The notes: generated by a model not told the origin, from the sequence alone. Positions 13,394-22,258 are shown, counted from the stretch's first letter. The stretch: DNA of 64,000 nucleotides from Bacillus sp. S3 (GCF_005154805.1 NZ_CP039727.1:4771501-4835500), one strand, 5' to 3'. Numbers and translations are program-made.

Positions 13394-13459
13394 GACGGTT
13401 CTCCCAGGGTCTTTTCAACCATATGTCCTTGTCGAAAAAGTGCCGGCAGAACCGTCCCC
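13394..13459. repeat. Dispersed repeat with GGGACGGTTCT inverted ends (copy B)
   Basis: It starts GACGGTTCTCCCAGGG and ends CAGAACCGTCCCC. Its centre, TCAACCATATGTCCTTGTC, is nearly repeated at about 1955-1973 after the nitroreductase gene, so that spacer carries a degraded copy. Confidence 0.65.
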
Positions 13460-13474
13460 ATGGTCAGACAATTT

Positions 13475-14254
13475 TTATAAAGTTCCCAACATACCGCCGT
13501 CAATATTCACGGATGTACCTGAAACATAAGAAGCAGCATCAGAAACAAGGAAGGTAATCACTTTAGCCGCCTCATCTGTATTCCCGATCCGACCTAGTGG
13601 AATTTGCCGTTCTTTATGTGAAAACTGTTCCCATGACAGTTCTGGGTTCTGATTTTTCCATAGTTTTTCAATTTGTTCACTTCGAATCAAACCAATACAT
13701 ACGGTATTCACACGAATATTGTCCGGACCTAGGTCTTTACTCATTGCTTTAGTTAAGGCCATGCCCGCTGCTCTGCTGACTGAAGTAGGTAAGGATGATG
13801 CTGGAGGTGTCTTTCCAATGCCCGCTGTCACATTGATGATCGCGCCTCCGCCAGCCTGTCGCATATGCGGCACGGCATAACGAGAACAATGAATGGCACC
13901 GAAAAGCTTTAAATCAAGATCTTGCTGCCATAGCTCCGGACTGACTTTATCAAATGGATGGGCTTGAGAAGTACCAGCATTATTCACTAAAATATCTAAA
14001 CGTCCATATTTTTCAACTGTAGCAGCCACTACCCTCTGACAATCCTCCTCGTTTGTAACATCCGCTTCTACAACGAATACGTCTTTCCCTGATTGTTCCA
14101 GAATATAAGCTGCTGCCTCTTCCAATCGTTTTTGATTTCTCGCACAAATGGTTACCTCGGCACCTTCTTTTACTAAATAAAGGGCCGTTTCTAAGCCAAT
14201 CCCTCTACTTGCACCAGTGATTATTGCGACTTTTCCGTTTAACCCTAATTCCAT
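13475..14254 (-). CDS. SDR family oxidoreductase with altered catalytic positions
   Basis: This 259-residue classical-length SDR has the cofactor motif TGASRGIG (about residue 14), NNAG near residue 89 and the C-terminal SGTSVNIDGG signature. At the active site, where the family has YxxxK, the aligned segment reads PTSVSRAAG, so the tyrosine and lysine appear replaced by threonine and arginine. It may be a non-catalytic or unusual reductase, or part of a divergent conserved SDR subgroup. ATG 14254 has AAAGGAAG upstream at good spacing; an earlier in-frame ATG at 14332 does not. Confidence 0.87.
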   Translation of the reverse strand: MELGLNGKVAIITGASRGIGLETALYLVKEGAEVTICARNQKRLEEAAAYILEQSGKDVFVVEADVTNEEDCQRVVAATVEKYGRLDILVNNAGTSQAHPFDKVSPELWQQDLDLKLFGAIHCSRYAVPHMRQAGGGAIINVTAGIGKTPPASSLPTSVSRAAGMALTKAMSKDLGPDNIRVNTVCIGLIRSEQIEKLWKNQNPELSWEQFSHKERQIPLGRIGNTDEAAKVITFLVSDAASYVSGTSVNIDGGMLGTL

Positions 14255-14367
14255 GATCAACTTCCTTTCTGAATAACCTGTACTGTTTTTTTTATTATAT
14301 CTGTTATTCTCGTTTCCATGTTGTTTCTTCACCTGTAATAGGAATTTCCAATTAGTATCCAGTAAAT

Positions 14368-14472
14368 GTCGTATGTTTCTGAAAACATGTCATAAATCCT
14401 CGAAATTACGTCATAAGTTCATAGAATGATGTCTTAAGTATTCAAAAATATGTCGTAAGTTACTAATTATAT
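14368..14472. repeat. Five degenerate 21-bp tandem repeats
   Basis: Units begin at 14368, 14389, 14410, 14431 and 14452, each starting GTC(G/A/T)TA with an A/T-rich remainder. The exact 21-base period is two helical turns. They lie in the 414-base gap between two divergent genes. Confidence 0.6.
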
Positions 14473-14565
14473 AAATCCTCTTCGTTTGCTTTACGCCCTT
14501 TATCAATAGCAATCTATTAACAAGGTGTGTGACCTTTTGTGACTCCATTCGAACTAAAAAATAGT

Positions 14566-14595
14566 TTGCAATTATGTCGATTTTTGTTTTATATT
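14566..14595 (+). promoter_or_regulatory. Candidate promoter of the EamA transporter gene
   Basis: TTGCAA (14566-14571) and TATATT (14590-14595) are separated by 18 bases. Transcription would begin near 14602, at the base of the hairpin described next. Confidence 0.45.
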
Positions 14596-14599
14596 GGAG

Positions 14600-14648
14600 A
14601 TTATGATTTTTCCAACTAAACAATTATGAAAAATCGTAATATTTTTTC
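14600..14648 (+). terminator. Leader terminator / attenuator candidate
   Basis: A 13-bp stem (14600-14612 with 14628-14640, one G-T wobble) is followed at once by ATTTTTTC. It sits 20 bases ahead of the transporter start, between its promoter and its ribosome binding site, so it could act as an attenuator. Confidence 0.55.
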
Positions 14649-14668
14649 AATAGTAGGAGGAATCGCAC

Positions 14669-15601
14669 ATGCTGAAGATTTATCTGTACCCCTTGTTGGT
14701 CATTTTAGCTGCTAGTAGCTATGGGGTCGTTTCCACCATCATCAAACTGGCAATTGGCAGTGGCTTTACCGCCTCGGAAGCAGTAACTAGTCAATTTTTT
14801 GTCGGTTTTTGTATCGCTGTCGTCATTTTCTTGCTCACAAACCGCACAAAGTTAACCTTTAAAGGAGTTAAACTTTACATCGTAGCAGGTGTTTTAACAG
14901 GGCTAACCAATATTCTATATGGTCTTTGTTTAAACTATTTACCTGCATCATTGGCCGTTGTTCTCTTATTTCAATTTACATGGATAGGCATCGTGATTTC
15001 TTGTATCACCAAACGCCAGCTTCCGAGCAAAATGGAATGTATATCTTTAATCATTTTGGTAGCGGGAACGATTCCAGCAGCTGGGTTGGTTAATGTTGAT
15101 GTATCTAAAATCCCTTTTCAAGGGTGGTTATGGGGGTTAGCCGCCGCTCTAAGTTACTCCCTATTTTTATTTGTGAATGGCAAGGCAACATCCAATATGA
15201 AAACATCTAACCGGTTAGTTCTGGTTGCTTTCTTTGCTTTTATGATGTCAGCCGTCTTTCAATCTCCGGAAATTATCTGGAATGGAACGTTGTTTAACGA
15301 AGGCCTTTGGGTGTATGGTCTGGCTCTGGGGTTATTTGGCCTGATCATTCCGGTATTCTTATTTTCGATTGCTGTTCCGAAGGTTGGTTTAGGGATGACA
15401 TCCATTTTGAGCGCGTTTGAATTACCTATCGCCGTGATGGTATCTGTCATCTTACTAAGCGAAACGGTGACTTCGCTGCAAATAGCAGGAATCGGGATCA
15501 TTATTCTCGGTATGAGTTTACCTATCCTGTTAAATAAAAACAGTTTAACCCCTAAAGAGACCATGTTAAAACAACAGCAAGTAACCTCACATGACTGGTA
15601 A
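14669..15601 (+). CDS. EamA/DMT family transporter
   Basis: This 310-residue protein has about ten hydrophobic segments arranged as two repeated EamA halves, the drug/metabolite transporter architecture. Such proteins export or exchange small metabolites across the cytoplasmic membrane; the substrate is unknown. TAGGAGGA lies seven bases ahead of the ATG. The gene stands alone, with an attenuator-like leader and a hairpin after its stop. The C-terminus is basic and cytoplasmic. Confidence 0.9.
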   Translation: MLKIYLYPLLVILAASSYGVVSTIIKLAIGSGFTASEAVTSQFFVGFCIAVVIFLLTNRTKLTFKGVKLYIVAGVLTGLTNILYGLCLNYLPASLAVVLLFQFTWIGIVISCITKRQLPSKMECISLIILVAGTIPAAGLVNVDVSKIPFQGWLWGLAAALSYSLFLFVNGKATSNMKTSNRLVLVAFFAFMMSAVFQSPEIIWNGTLFNEGLWVYGLALGLFGLIIPVFLFSIAVPKVGLGMTSILSAFELPIAVMVSVILLSETVTSLQIAGIGIIILGMSLPILLNKNSLTPKETMLKQQQVTSHDW

Positions 15602-15643
15602 ATTTAACAAAAACATAAACGGATATTTTCATAAACAATAGTC

Positions 15644-15672
15644 GATGAGCGCAGGTAAACACTGCGCTCATC
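15644..15672 (+). other. Hairpin after the EamA transporter gene
   Basis: A perfect 11-bp stem (GATGAGCGCAG / CTGCGCTCATC) with a 7-nt loop. No T-run follows, so it is not a standard terminator; it could stabilise the mRNA end. Confidence 0.5.
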
Positions 15673-15739
15673 TCCATTATGGGCAAAAAGTGACCGTAAT
15701 CCTATCTCATCCTGGTTACAATTTTTCAAAAAAACACTA

Positions 15740-15767
15740 TTGACAATGAAACGTGGAAGCGTATACT
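15740..15767 (+). promoter_or_regulatory. Promoter of the pseudouridine operon
   Basis: A consensus TTGACA (15740-15745) is followed after 16 bases by TATACT (15762-15767), about 50 bases ahead of the kinase start. Confidence 0.65.
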
Positions 15768-15816
15768 AAACTTGTGTTTAATTAAAAAACATTTGTTTAA
15801 AAAGTGAGGTGTGAAC

Positions 15817-16923
15817 ATGACTGTTGATATGACTGAAAATGAGGAATTAATTCTAGGGATGATTAAAGACCATCCATTTATTTCTCAACAGGAGTTAGCA
15901 GAAATGCTGGGAATATCAGGTTCATCCATTGCTGCGACTCTTTCCGGGCTCCTCAAGAAAGAGCAAGTATTAGGTAAGGCATATGTGTTAAACGAAACAA
16001 CTCCGATTATTTGCATCGGGGGAGCAAACGTAGATCGAAAATTCTATGCCAAACATGACATTATGAATGAAACGTCCAACCCAGTGAAATCCTCAACTAC
16101 GGTTGGCGGAGTAGCAAGGAATATTGCGGAAAACTTAGGAAGATTAGGTGAGGAAGTATCCCTCATTTCAGCAAGCGGGAAAGATTCCGAATGGAAAGAG
16201 ATTTACGAGTTATCGTCACCTTTTATGAATTTAGAACATGTCGCACAGTTTGAGCATTCGTCCACTGGTTCCTATACAGCCGTATTAGACCAGAACGGAG
16301 ATTTATCCGTTGCCTTAGCAGACATGGATGTGTATGAGCATATTACACCTGAGCTGCTGATCAAAAACAGTAATTTTCTTAGAAAAGCGAAATGTATCAT
16401 CGTGGATTTGAATTGTCCACGCGAAACGATTGATTTTCTTTGTTCTTTCACATCAAAATATCATATTCCATTAATCATCATCCCAGTCTCATCTCCAAAA
16501 ATGAACAGGCTGCCAAAGTCGTTGAATGCTGTGACTTGGCTCATCGTCAATAAAGATGAAACCGAAACATTTTTGAATACGAAAATCAATAATGACAACG
16601 ATTGGGAAGATTCCGTTAAGCAGTGGTTAGCGTTAGGCGTGAAAAATGTCATTGTCACGAATGGAATTAAAGGTGTCATGGCAGGGATTGAGACTGGCGA
16701 GATTCGTCATTACCCAGCAATTCATACACCTGTGGTTGCCGATGTGACAGGTGCCGGCGATTCATTTTGCTCGGGCGTGATTTATTCCTGGCTACAGAAG
16801 AAGGAATTTGATTATATTATTAAATCCGGTTTGGTCAATTCCCATAAAACGATTATGTCCAAGCATACAGTAAGACAAGAATTATCCCAAAAACAATTCG
16901 AATTAGATATGGAGGAAATATAA
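15817..16923 (+). CDS. psuK: Pseudouridine kinase with N-terminal helix-turn-helix
   Basis: This 368-residue protein joins a winged-helix segment (about residues 8-55, PFISQQELAEMLGISGSSIA) to a PfkB-family kinase. The PfkB nucleotide-binding signature DVTGAGDSFCSG lies near residue 305 and GGVARNIAENLGRLG near residue 93. It is expected to phosphorylate pseudouridine at the 5' position. The next gene encodes the glycosidase that cleaves the product, which makes the assignment firm. ATG 15817 has a GAGGTG site; the GTG two codons earlier is less likely. The helix-turn-helix, common in this family, may allow self-regulation. Confidence 0.92.
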   Translation: MTVDMTENEELILGMIKDHPFISQQELAEMLGISGSSIAATLSGLLKKEQVLGKAYVLNETTPIICIGGANVDRKFYAKHDIMNETSNPVKSSTTVGGVARNIAENLGRLGEEVSLISASGKDSEWKEIYELSSPFMNLEHVAQFEHSSTGSYTAVLDQNGDLSVALADMDVYEHITPELLIKNSNFLRKAKCIIVDLNCPRETIDFLCSFTSKYHIPLIIIPVSSPKMNRLPKSLNAVTWLIVNKDETETFLNTKINNDNDWEDSVKQWLALGVKNVIVTNGIKGVMAGIETGEIRHYPAIHTPVVADVTGAGDSFCSGVIYSWLQKKEFDYIIKSGLVNSHKTIMSKHTVRQELSQKQFELDMEEI

Positions 16924-17841
16924 ATGAAAAACTATATTGAATTATCTGCAGAGGTACAACAAGCAAAAGCGGAAGGTAAAGCGATCGTTGCCTTAGAATC
17001 TACAATTATTTCTCACGGTATGCCATATCCGCAAAACGTAAAAATGGCACGTGAAGTAGAACAGATCGTACGCGATAACGGAGCGGTTCCTGCAACCATC
17101 GCGATCATTGACGGAAAAATTAAAATCGGTTTAACAGACGACGAGTTAGAGCTATTCGGTAAAAGCTCAGGTGTGGCGAAAGTTTCAAGACGTGACCTGG
17201 CTTCCATCGTTGCATCTAAAAAATTAGGAGCAACAACCGTTGCATCTACAATGATCTGTGCTGACTTAGCAGACATCAAAATCTTTGTAACAGGCGGTAT
17301 TGGCGGCGTTCATAAAGGGGCCGAAACGACAATGGATATCTCAGCTGACCTTGAAGAATTAGCGCAAACAGATGTTGCCGTCATTTGTGCCGGCGCGAAA
17401 TCTATCCTGGATTTAGGCCTTACACTAGAATACCTTGAAACAAAAGGCGTTCCAGTCATCGGTTATGGAACAGAAGTTCTTCCAGCATTCTACACAAGAA
17501 AAAGCGAACATAAATTAAACATCTCTACTGATTCCGTTGATGAAATTGCCGAAACATTAAAAACCAAATGGGAATTAACTTTAAAAGGCGGAGCGGTCAT
17601 CGCTAACCCAATTCCTGAAGAATTTGCGATGGATGAAGACTACATCAACGGCATTATCGCTCAAGCCATCAAAGAAGCAGAAGAAAACCATATTCACGGG
17701 AAAGACAGCACACCATTCTTACTCGGAAAAATCAAAGAATTAACAGACGGAAAAAGCCTTGATGCCAATATCGAATTAGTCAAACACAACGCAAAAGTCG
17801 GAACACAAATCGCGGTTAGCTTTAACAACCTAGTGAAATAA
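16924..17841 (+). CDS. psuG: Pseudouridine-5'-phosphate glycosidase
   Basis: This 305-residue cytoplasmic enzyme cleaves pseudouridine 5'-phosphate to uracil and ribose 5-phosphate. The family signature is plain: [16 protein letters not shown] at residues 23-38, [10 protein letters not shown] near 61, and [14 protein letters not shown] near 120. It starts directly after the kinase stop (TAA then ATG), with GGAGGAAAT overlapping the end of the kinase gene, so the two are co-translated. The gene has an even, C-ending codon style, suggesting good expression. A dispersed repeat and a terminator follow. Confidence 0.96.
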   Translation: MKNYIELSAEVQQAKAEGKAIVALESTIISHGMPYPQNVKMAREVEQIVRDNGAVPATIAIIDGKIKIGLTDDELELFGKSSGVAKVSRRDLASIVASKKLGATTVASTMICADLADIKIFVTGGIGGVHKGAETTMDISADLEELAQTDVAVICAGAKSILDLGLTLEYLETKGVPVIGYGTEVLPAFYTRKSEHKLNISTDSVDEIAETLKTKWELTLKGGAVIANPIPEEFAMDEDYINGIIAQAIKEAEENHIHGKDSTPFLLGKIKELTDGKSLDANIELVKHNAKVGTQIAVSFNNLVK

Positions 17842-17844
17842 CAA

Positions 17845-17989
17845 GAAAAGCGGAAGCGCACGTTTAGCGGCGTATAGACTGGAGCACTTCGACTGAGATA
17901 AAGGAAACACGGAGAGCGGAGCGATCCGATGTTGACTTATCGTAGGGAGAAGAGCGAAGTCTACTAGCCGCTGGGCGCAGAAGCTGGAC
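17845..17989. repeat. Dispersed AGCGGAAGCGC repeat element
   Basis: This is a GC-rich non-coding stretch of about 145 bases with inverted ends (AGCGGAAGCGC and AGCGGC on the left; GCCGCTGGGCGCAGAAGCT on the right). It resembles a dispersed intergenic repeat I recall from many Bacillaceae genomes. It lies between psuG and the terminator. Confidence 0.6.
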
Positions 17990-18020
17990 AATTCTCGAAT
18001 TCAAAATAGAACCTTGTCTC

Positions 18021-18069
18021 AACTTCTATAAAGTTCAAATTATGACACTTTATAGAAGTTGTCTTTTTT
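18021..18069 (+). terminator. Terminator between psuG and the nucleoside transporter gene
   Basis: A perfect 13-bp stem (AACTTCTATAAAG / CTTTATAGAAGTT) is followed by GTCTTTTTT. It ends 43 bases before the transporter start, and I see no promoter in between, so transporter expression may depend on read-through. Confidence 0.8.
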
Positions 18070-18112
18070 ACAAAAAATTGAAAGCGCCAACATCAAGAAG
18101 GAGTGGCTTCGT

Positions 18113-19294
18113 ATGAATATTGTTTTCTTAATCACAGGAATTTTGTTTGCCGGCGTTATTGCTTTCTTATTCAGTAATGATCGGACAAAAATAAAATATA
18201 AACGCATTTTCATTATGCTGGCTGTGCAAATCGTTTTAGTGTATTTCATGATGAATACGAGTATCGGTCTAATCGCGATCACCAAAGTGGGCGTATTTTT
18301 TGAAAACTTAATGAAAATTGCTGATGAAGGAATTCAATTTGTCTTTGGCGGAATGGTGAATAAGGGCGCGACAACGTTCTTCTTTGTAGCATTATTGCCG
18401 CTTGTGTTCATGTCTGTGTTAATTGGAATCCTAAATTATATTAAAGTATTGCCATTCCTAGTTAAATACCTAGGCTTAGTGTTAAGTAAGATCACCGGAA
18501 TGGGGAAACTAGAAAGCTATTTTGCAGTATCGACAGCTGCACTTGGACAACCAGAAGTATTCTTAACGATAATCAAGCAGATCCCGCTTTTATCCCCTAA
18601 AAGACTTTACACCATTTGCACATCGGCAATGAGTGCCGTCAGTATGGCGATGGTCGGGGCGTACATGACGATGTTAGAGCCAAAATATGTGGTCACAGCG
18701 GTTGTGTTGAACATTTTTAGTGCCTTAATCATTGCGAATATCATTAATCCATACGATTTAGACGAAAATGAAGATTTAGTTCAAATTGAAGAACATGAAA
18801 GAGTCCCTTTCTTCCAAATGATTGGAGACAGCATCATGGATGGATTCAAGATTGTCATCACGGTTGCGGCGATGTTATTGGGATTTATTTCTTTAATGGC
18901 ATTGATCAATGTGATTTTCATGGGCATTTTTGACGTCTCTTTCCAAACGGTTATTGGCTATGTTTTTGCACCAATCGCTTTCATAATGGGTGTCCCATGG
19001 AGTGAAGCCGTACAAGCAGGCGGCATTATGGCAACAAAACTAGTGACAAATGAATTTGTCGCCATGTTGAATTTTGGTGAAATCTCCAGCCATCTTTCGA
19101 GCAAAACCATTGCCATTGTGTCTGTTTATTTAGTTAGCTTTGCCAACTTTGGAACGGTGGGGATTGTGTCAGGTTCCATCAAATCCATCAGTGACAAACA
19201 AGGCGGTATCGTATCAAAATATGCATTAAAACTATTATTAGGCGCAACACTAGCGTCCGTCATTTCAGGTACTATCATGGGCCTAGTCATTTAA
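18113..19294 (+). CDS. nupC: NupC-type concentrative nucleoside transporter
   Basis: This 393-residue membrane protein has the CNT family layout: an N-terminal three-helix region, a gate domain, and the conserved segment TAALGQPEVFLTI near residue 160 in the position of the family's GQxE motif. It takes up nucleosides with protons or sodium. Behind psuK-psuG, pseudouridine or another nucleoside is the likely substrate, which is inference. ATG 18113 with AAGGAG at 18098-18103 is preferred over an earlier in-frame ATG at 18059 that lies inside the terminator. Confidence 0.9.
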   Translation: MNIVFLITGILFAGVIAFLFSNDRTKIKYKRIFIMLAVQIVLVYFMMNTSIGLIAITKVGVFFENLMKIADEGIQFVFGGMVNKGATTFFFVALLPLVFMSVLIGILNYIKVLPFLVKYLGLVLSKITGMGKLESYFAVSTAALGQPEVFLTIIKQIPLLSPKRLYTICTSAMSAVSMAMVGAYMTMLEPKYVVTAVVLNIFSALIIANIINPYDLDENEDLVQIEEHERVPFFQMIGDSIMDGFKIVITVAAMLLGFISLMALINVIFMGIFDVSFQTVIGYVFAPIAFIMGVPWSEAVQAGGIMATKLVTNEFVAMLNFGEISSHLSSKTIAIVSVYLVSFANFGTVGIVSGSIKSISDKQGGIVSKYALKLLLGATLASVISGTIMGLVI

Positions 19295-19329
19295 TAGTTT
19301 AATAGAAGAAACCACGCTTTTTGCAAGTG

Positions 19330-19350
19330 CCGCCGGGGGGCGGTTTTTTT
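19330..19350 (+). terminator. Terminator of the nucleoside transporter gene
   Basis: A short GC stem (CCGCC / GGCGG) with a 4-nt loop is followed by seven T residues, 36 bases past the stop codon. Confidence 0.85.
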
Positions 19351-19462
19351 GTTTTTTCGGGGAGAATTGGAACGGTTGTTGAGATTTTAGAGGAACATGT
19401 AACGCTGTAGAAAGGCTACTTCAATGCCGCAGCTCAAAATCAGAAGAACAACTACGCAGAAT

Positions 19463-19680
19463 GGTTCTACTTCTAGGTTCGGACTGCAATTTCAGGCGAA
19501 CATCTAAGTAGATTGGTTCTACTTCTAGATTCGGACTGCAATTTCAGGCGAACATCTAAGTAGATTGGTTCTACTTCTAGGTTCGGGCTGCAATTTCAGG
19601 CGAACATCTAAGTAGACAGGCTCTACTTCTAGATTCGGACTGCAATTTCAGGCGAACATCTAAGTAGATTAGTTCTACTT
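19463..19680. repeat. 52-bp tandem hairpin repeat array (CTACTT family)
   Basis: Four units begin at 19463, 19515, 19567 and 19619, with the start of a fifth at 19671. Each carries inverted CTACTTCTAG(G/A)TTCG and CGAACATCTAAGTAG around a 14-15 base loop. Divergent relatives (CTACGTAGA, CTACTTCGA) continue to about 19798. No gene is visible in 19295-19931. Confidence 0.85.
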
Positions 19681-19931
19681 CGATGTTTGGGCTTAAAAAT
19701 CCAGGTAACCCCTACGTAGACCGCTCCTACATCGGGGTTTGTGCTCAAAATCCACCCAAACATCAAAGTAGACAGCCTCTACTTCGATATTTTGACAATT
19801 TAGTGGACACAAAAAACACAGAGAAACTATGCTCTCTGTGTCACCTTCGTGCTGCACCGCTTTAAACCTTAGGTGAGCTGGCATCCGCCACCCAATGTTC
19901 AACAAACTTCAAGGCGTGCCGGGCACCGCAA

Positions 19932-21776
19932 CTACTGCATTACCCCATTCTTATCAAAGTAATACCGTTTTCCATTAATCACATGCCAGCCCACAGCTTG
20001 TTTGCCTGAGGCTAAATAATAGTACCAATATTTATTGTTTGGCCCTAAATTAATCCATTCCTTCGCAGCCATTTCACCACTTGGTTTGAAATAATACTTG
20101 GTACCGCCTATGAATTGGATCCCTGTTGCCATGCCGCCCCAATGGTTGAGAAAGTACCACTTGCCGCTGAGATACACCCATCCTGTCGTCATGGCGCCGC
20201 TGCCGTTAAAATAGTACCAACTTTTCGCACTAGGTGGCGCTAAATAAAGTGTTTGATTTATGGAAAGATATTTCCAGCCTGTGGCCATCACTCCCGTATT
20301 TCGATCAAAGTAATACCACTTGCCTCCGACCTGTTTCCAATCGATGGCTGCCGCACCGCTCGAATGGAGGAAATACCATTTGCCGCTAATGTACTTCCAG
20401 CCGTCGGAAGCCATGACACCATTTTTATCAAAAATATATAACTGACCGCCAATGTAATGAGAACCCGTTACCATATATCCTTCTTCATTATCTAAGTAAT
20501 ACCAATTCTTGTTCCAGTAAACCCAGCCTGTGACGAGCTGCCCGCCTGATTTGAAATAATACCAATCCCCTTCAATGAGCTGCCAGCCCGATTGCATTGC
20601 TCCATCATGATTAAAATAGTAGACATCCTCATTAATCATCGCAAAGCCGGTGACCATCGTGCCATATTCATCGAAAAAATACCATTTGTGATTAATATAC
20701 TGCCAGTCATACACGAGCACACCATTCGGTAAAAAATAATACCAGCCATCCTCGATAAATTTCCAGCCAACCACCATTTCGCCATTTTCATTCAGGTAGT
20801 ATTCATTATCATCGACCAAAATCCACCCAGTCTCCATCACACCGGACTCATCAAAATAATAACGCTTCTGATTGATAGTAAACCAACCGGTTACAGGTTT
20901 TCCAGCTTCATTATAATAGTAACGCTCACCGTTGATTACCACCCAGCCCGCGGCTGCTTTTACCGTAAAATCAAGGTTACTAAAATCTTTAGTATTTCCT
21001 TCTTTATAATAGAAGCTATTATAAAAAAATTGATAGTTTGCATTGTACCGATCCGTTACCAGGATATGATCCAGTTTCCACGTTCCCGTCGCAAACGAAT
21101 GATCAATCATAATCGAAGCCACTTGTGGATTAGAGGAATCGCTTAATCGAAACGTCCGTAACTCATTCTGAGGGGTGCGATAAACGGCTTCAATCTTGGT
21201 AGAGTCGTACGTTCCTAAATGATTTAATCCTGTTGCCAAAATGTTTAATGTTGTACCAAACGAAACTTGATTCTTATCAATGCTCACAGATCCTAATTGT
21301 GGCTGATATCCAGCCGGATCGACATAAAAATTTCCTGCTCCTAAATCGATTGCTGCGGCATCACCCGGGAACAATTCAGCATTTTTAAAAGAATAATTAG
21401 ACCCATTAAGATGGACGGTTATTTCGCTAACCTTCCAATTCCCTTTTGCATGATAGTCCTCTACTTTTAAACTAGTAACATACTTTTTAGTTGCCTCATC
21501 ATACTTCAAGTAGGCTGCCCTTTGATAGGTCTGTCCATAATCATCTGCACGTATCGTGAGGGAAACAGTTGAAGCAACCTCCTCCGGCTCGATCCCTACA
21601 TCTAAGCTGATGTTAATGGAATCGCCCACTTTGACTTCCTTTGGATAAACCTGTAAATCCTTTACCACCACTCCCGCCGCAAGTGCATGGTTACTAGCAA
21701 CATATGAACCTAGTAAAACAAACAACGCAACAAATAAACTCCTAAACAGCCATCCAGAAACACGACTTCTCTCCAC
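19932..21776 (-). CDS. Secreted protein with cell-wall/choline-binding-type repeats
   Basis: This 614-residue exported protein has a signal peptide ending near ASNHALAA, two beta-rich segments of about 110 residues each (about 35-255, each ending in a GxWK motif), and then about 15 aromatic repeats of roughly 20-22 residues of the GWYYF / KWYFF / G.M.TGW kind to the C-terminus. Such repeats bind cell-wall polymers or glucans. I see no enzymatic domain, so it is probably a wall-attached structural or adhesive protein. I chose GTG 21776: AGGGGG precedes it, and the promoter's -10 box overlaps the alternative ATG at 21809. Confidence 0.85.
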   Translation of the reverse strand: MERSRVSGWLFRSLFVALFVLLGSYVASNHALAAGVVVKDLQVYPKEVKVGDSINISLDVGIEPEEVASTVSLTIRADDYGQTYQRAAYLKYDEATKKYVTSLKVEDYHAKGNWKVSEITVHLNGSNYSFKNAELFPGDAAAIDLGAGNFYVDPAGYQPQLGSVSIDKNQVSFGTTLNILATGLNHLGTYDSTKIEAVYRTPQNELRTFRLSDSSNPQVASIMIDHSFATGTWKLDHILVTDRYNANYQFFYNSFYYKEGNTKDFSNLDFTVKAAAGWVVINGERYYYNEAGKPVTGWFTINQKRYYFDESGVMETGWILVDDNEYYLNENGEMVVGWKFIEDGWYYFLPNGVLVYDWQYINHKWYFFDEYGTMVTGFAMINEDVYYFNHDGAMQSGWQLIEGDWYYFKSGGQLVTGWVYWNKNWYYLDNEEGYMVTGSHYIGGQLYIFDKNGVMASDGWKYISGKWYFLHSSGAAAIDWKQVGGKWYYFDRNTGVMATGWKYLSINQTLYLAPPSAKSWYYFNGSGAMTTGWVYLSGKWYFLNHWGGMATGIQFIGGTKYYFKPSGEMAAKEWINLGPNNKYWYYYLASGKQAVGWHVINGKRYYFDKNGVMQ

Positions 21777-21807
21777 TTTTATCCCCCTAAAAATTTCAGA
21801 TACCTTC

Positions 21808-21837
21808 ATTATATATACATATGGAACAATCTGTCAT
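21808..21837 (-). promoter_or_regulatory. Promoter of the wall-binding repeat protein
   Basis: On the minus strand, ATGACA (21832-21837), an 18-base spacer and a perfect TATAAT (21808-21813). The transcript would start downstream of the in-frame ATG at 21809, which rules that codon out. Confidence 0.65.
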
Positions 21838-21931
21838 TAGGAATAATCTATTTCTATCCCTAATCTGATTTGAGTTGTGTTCAATGGTGAAAAAGCTCTA
21901 GTAACTCTCGAATGAGATACAGGATCCACCG

Positions 21932-22075
21932 GCGCTTTTCACCGTTCTATCAGCGGATAACCTGTTTCAATCAGCGCTTTTCACCGTTCTATCAGCGGTT
22001 AGCCTGTTTCAATCAGCGCTTTTCCCCGTTCTATCAGCGGATAGCCTGTTTCAATCAGCGCTTTTCACCGTTACT
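21932..22075. repeat. 42-bp tandem repeat array (CAGCGCTTTTCACCG family)
   Basis: Units begin at 21932, 21974, 22016 and 22058, each with GCGCTTTTC(A/C)CCG, TTCTATCAGCGG and CCTGTTTCAATCA. The run is open in one frame but has no coding character. The same sequence recurs at about 30555-30642. The remaining spacer to 22258 holds nothing I recognise. Confidence 0.85.
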
Positions 22076-22258
22076 CCGCTTTAATGGAAACATCGAAAAT
22101 CCATCAATTTTTGCAATAAAAAAACCTCCAAACATTATGATTTGAAAGTTGATTTGCTTAACGTTTTTTTTCGGAATTTCATTCAGGTTAGGATACCTTT
22201 AATTTTCCCGAATGTCGTTAAACCCTTGATACTATTAAGTTACCTAAAGTAAAAAATA

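Noticed and set aside
19463..19680. CRISPR array
   Set aside because: Whole 52-bp units are conserved, so there are no variable spacers.
21912..22145. 77-codon open frame with internal repeats
   Set aside because: It is a reading of the 42-bp tandem repeat, with no coding character or ribosome binding site.
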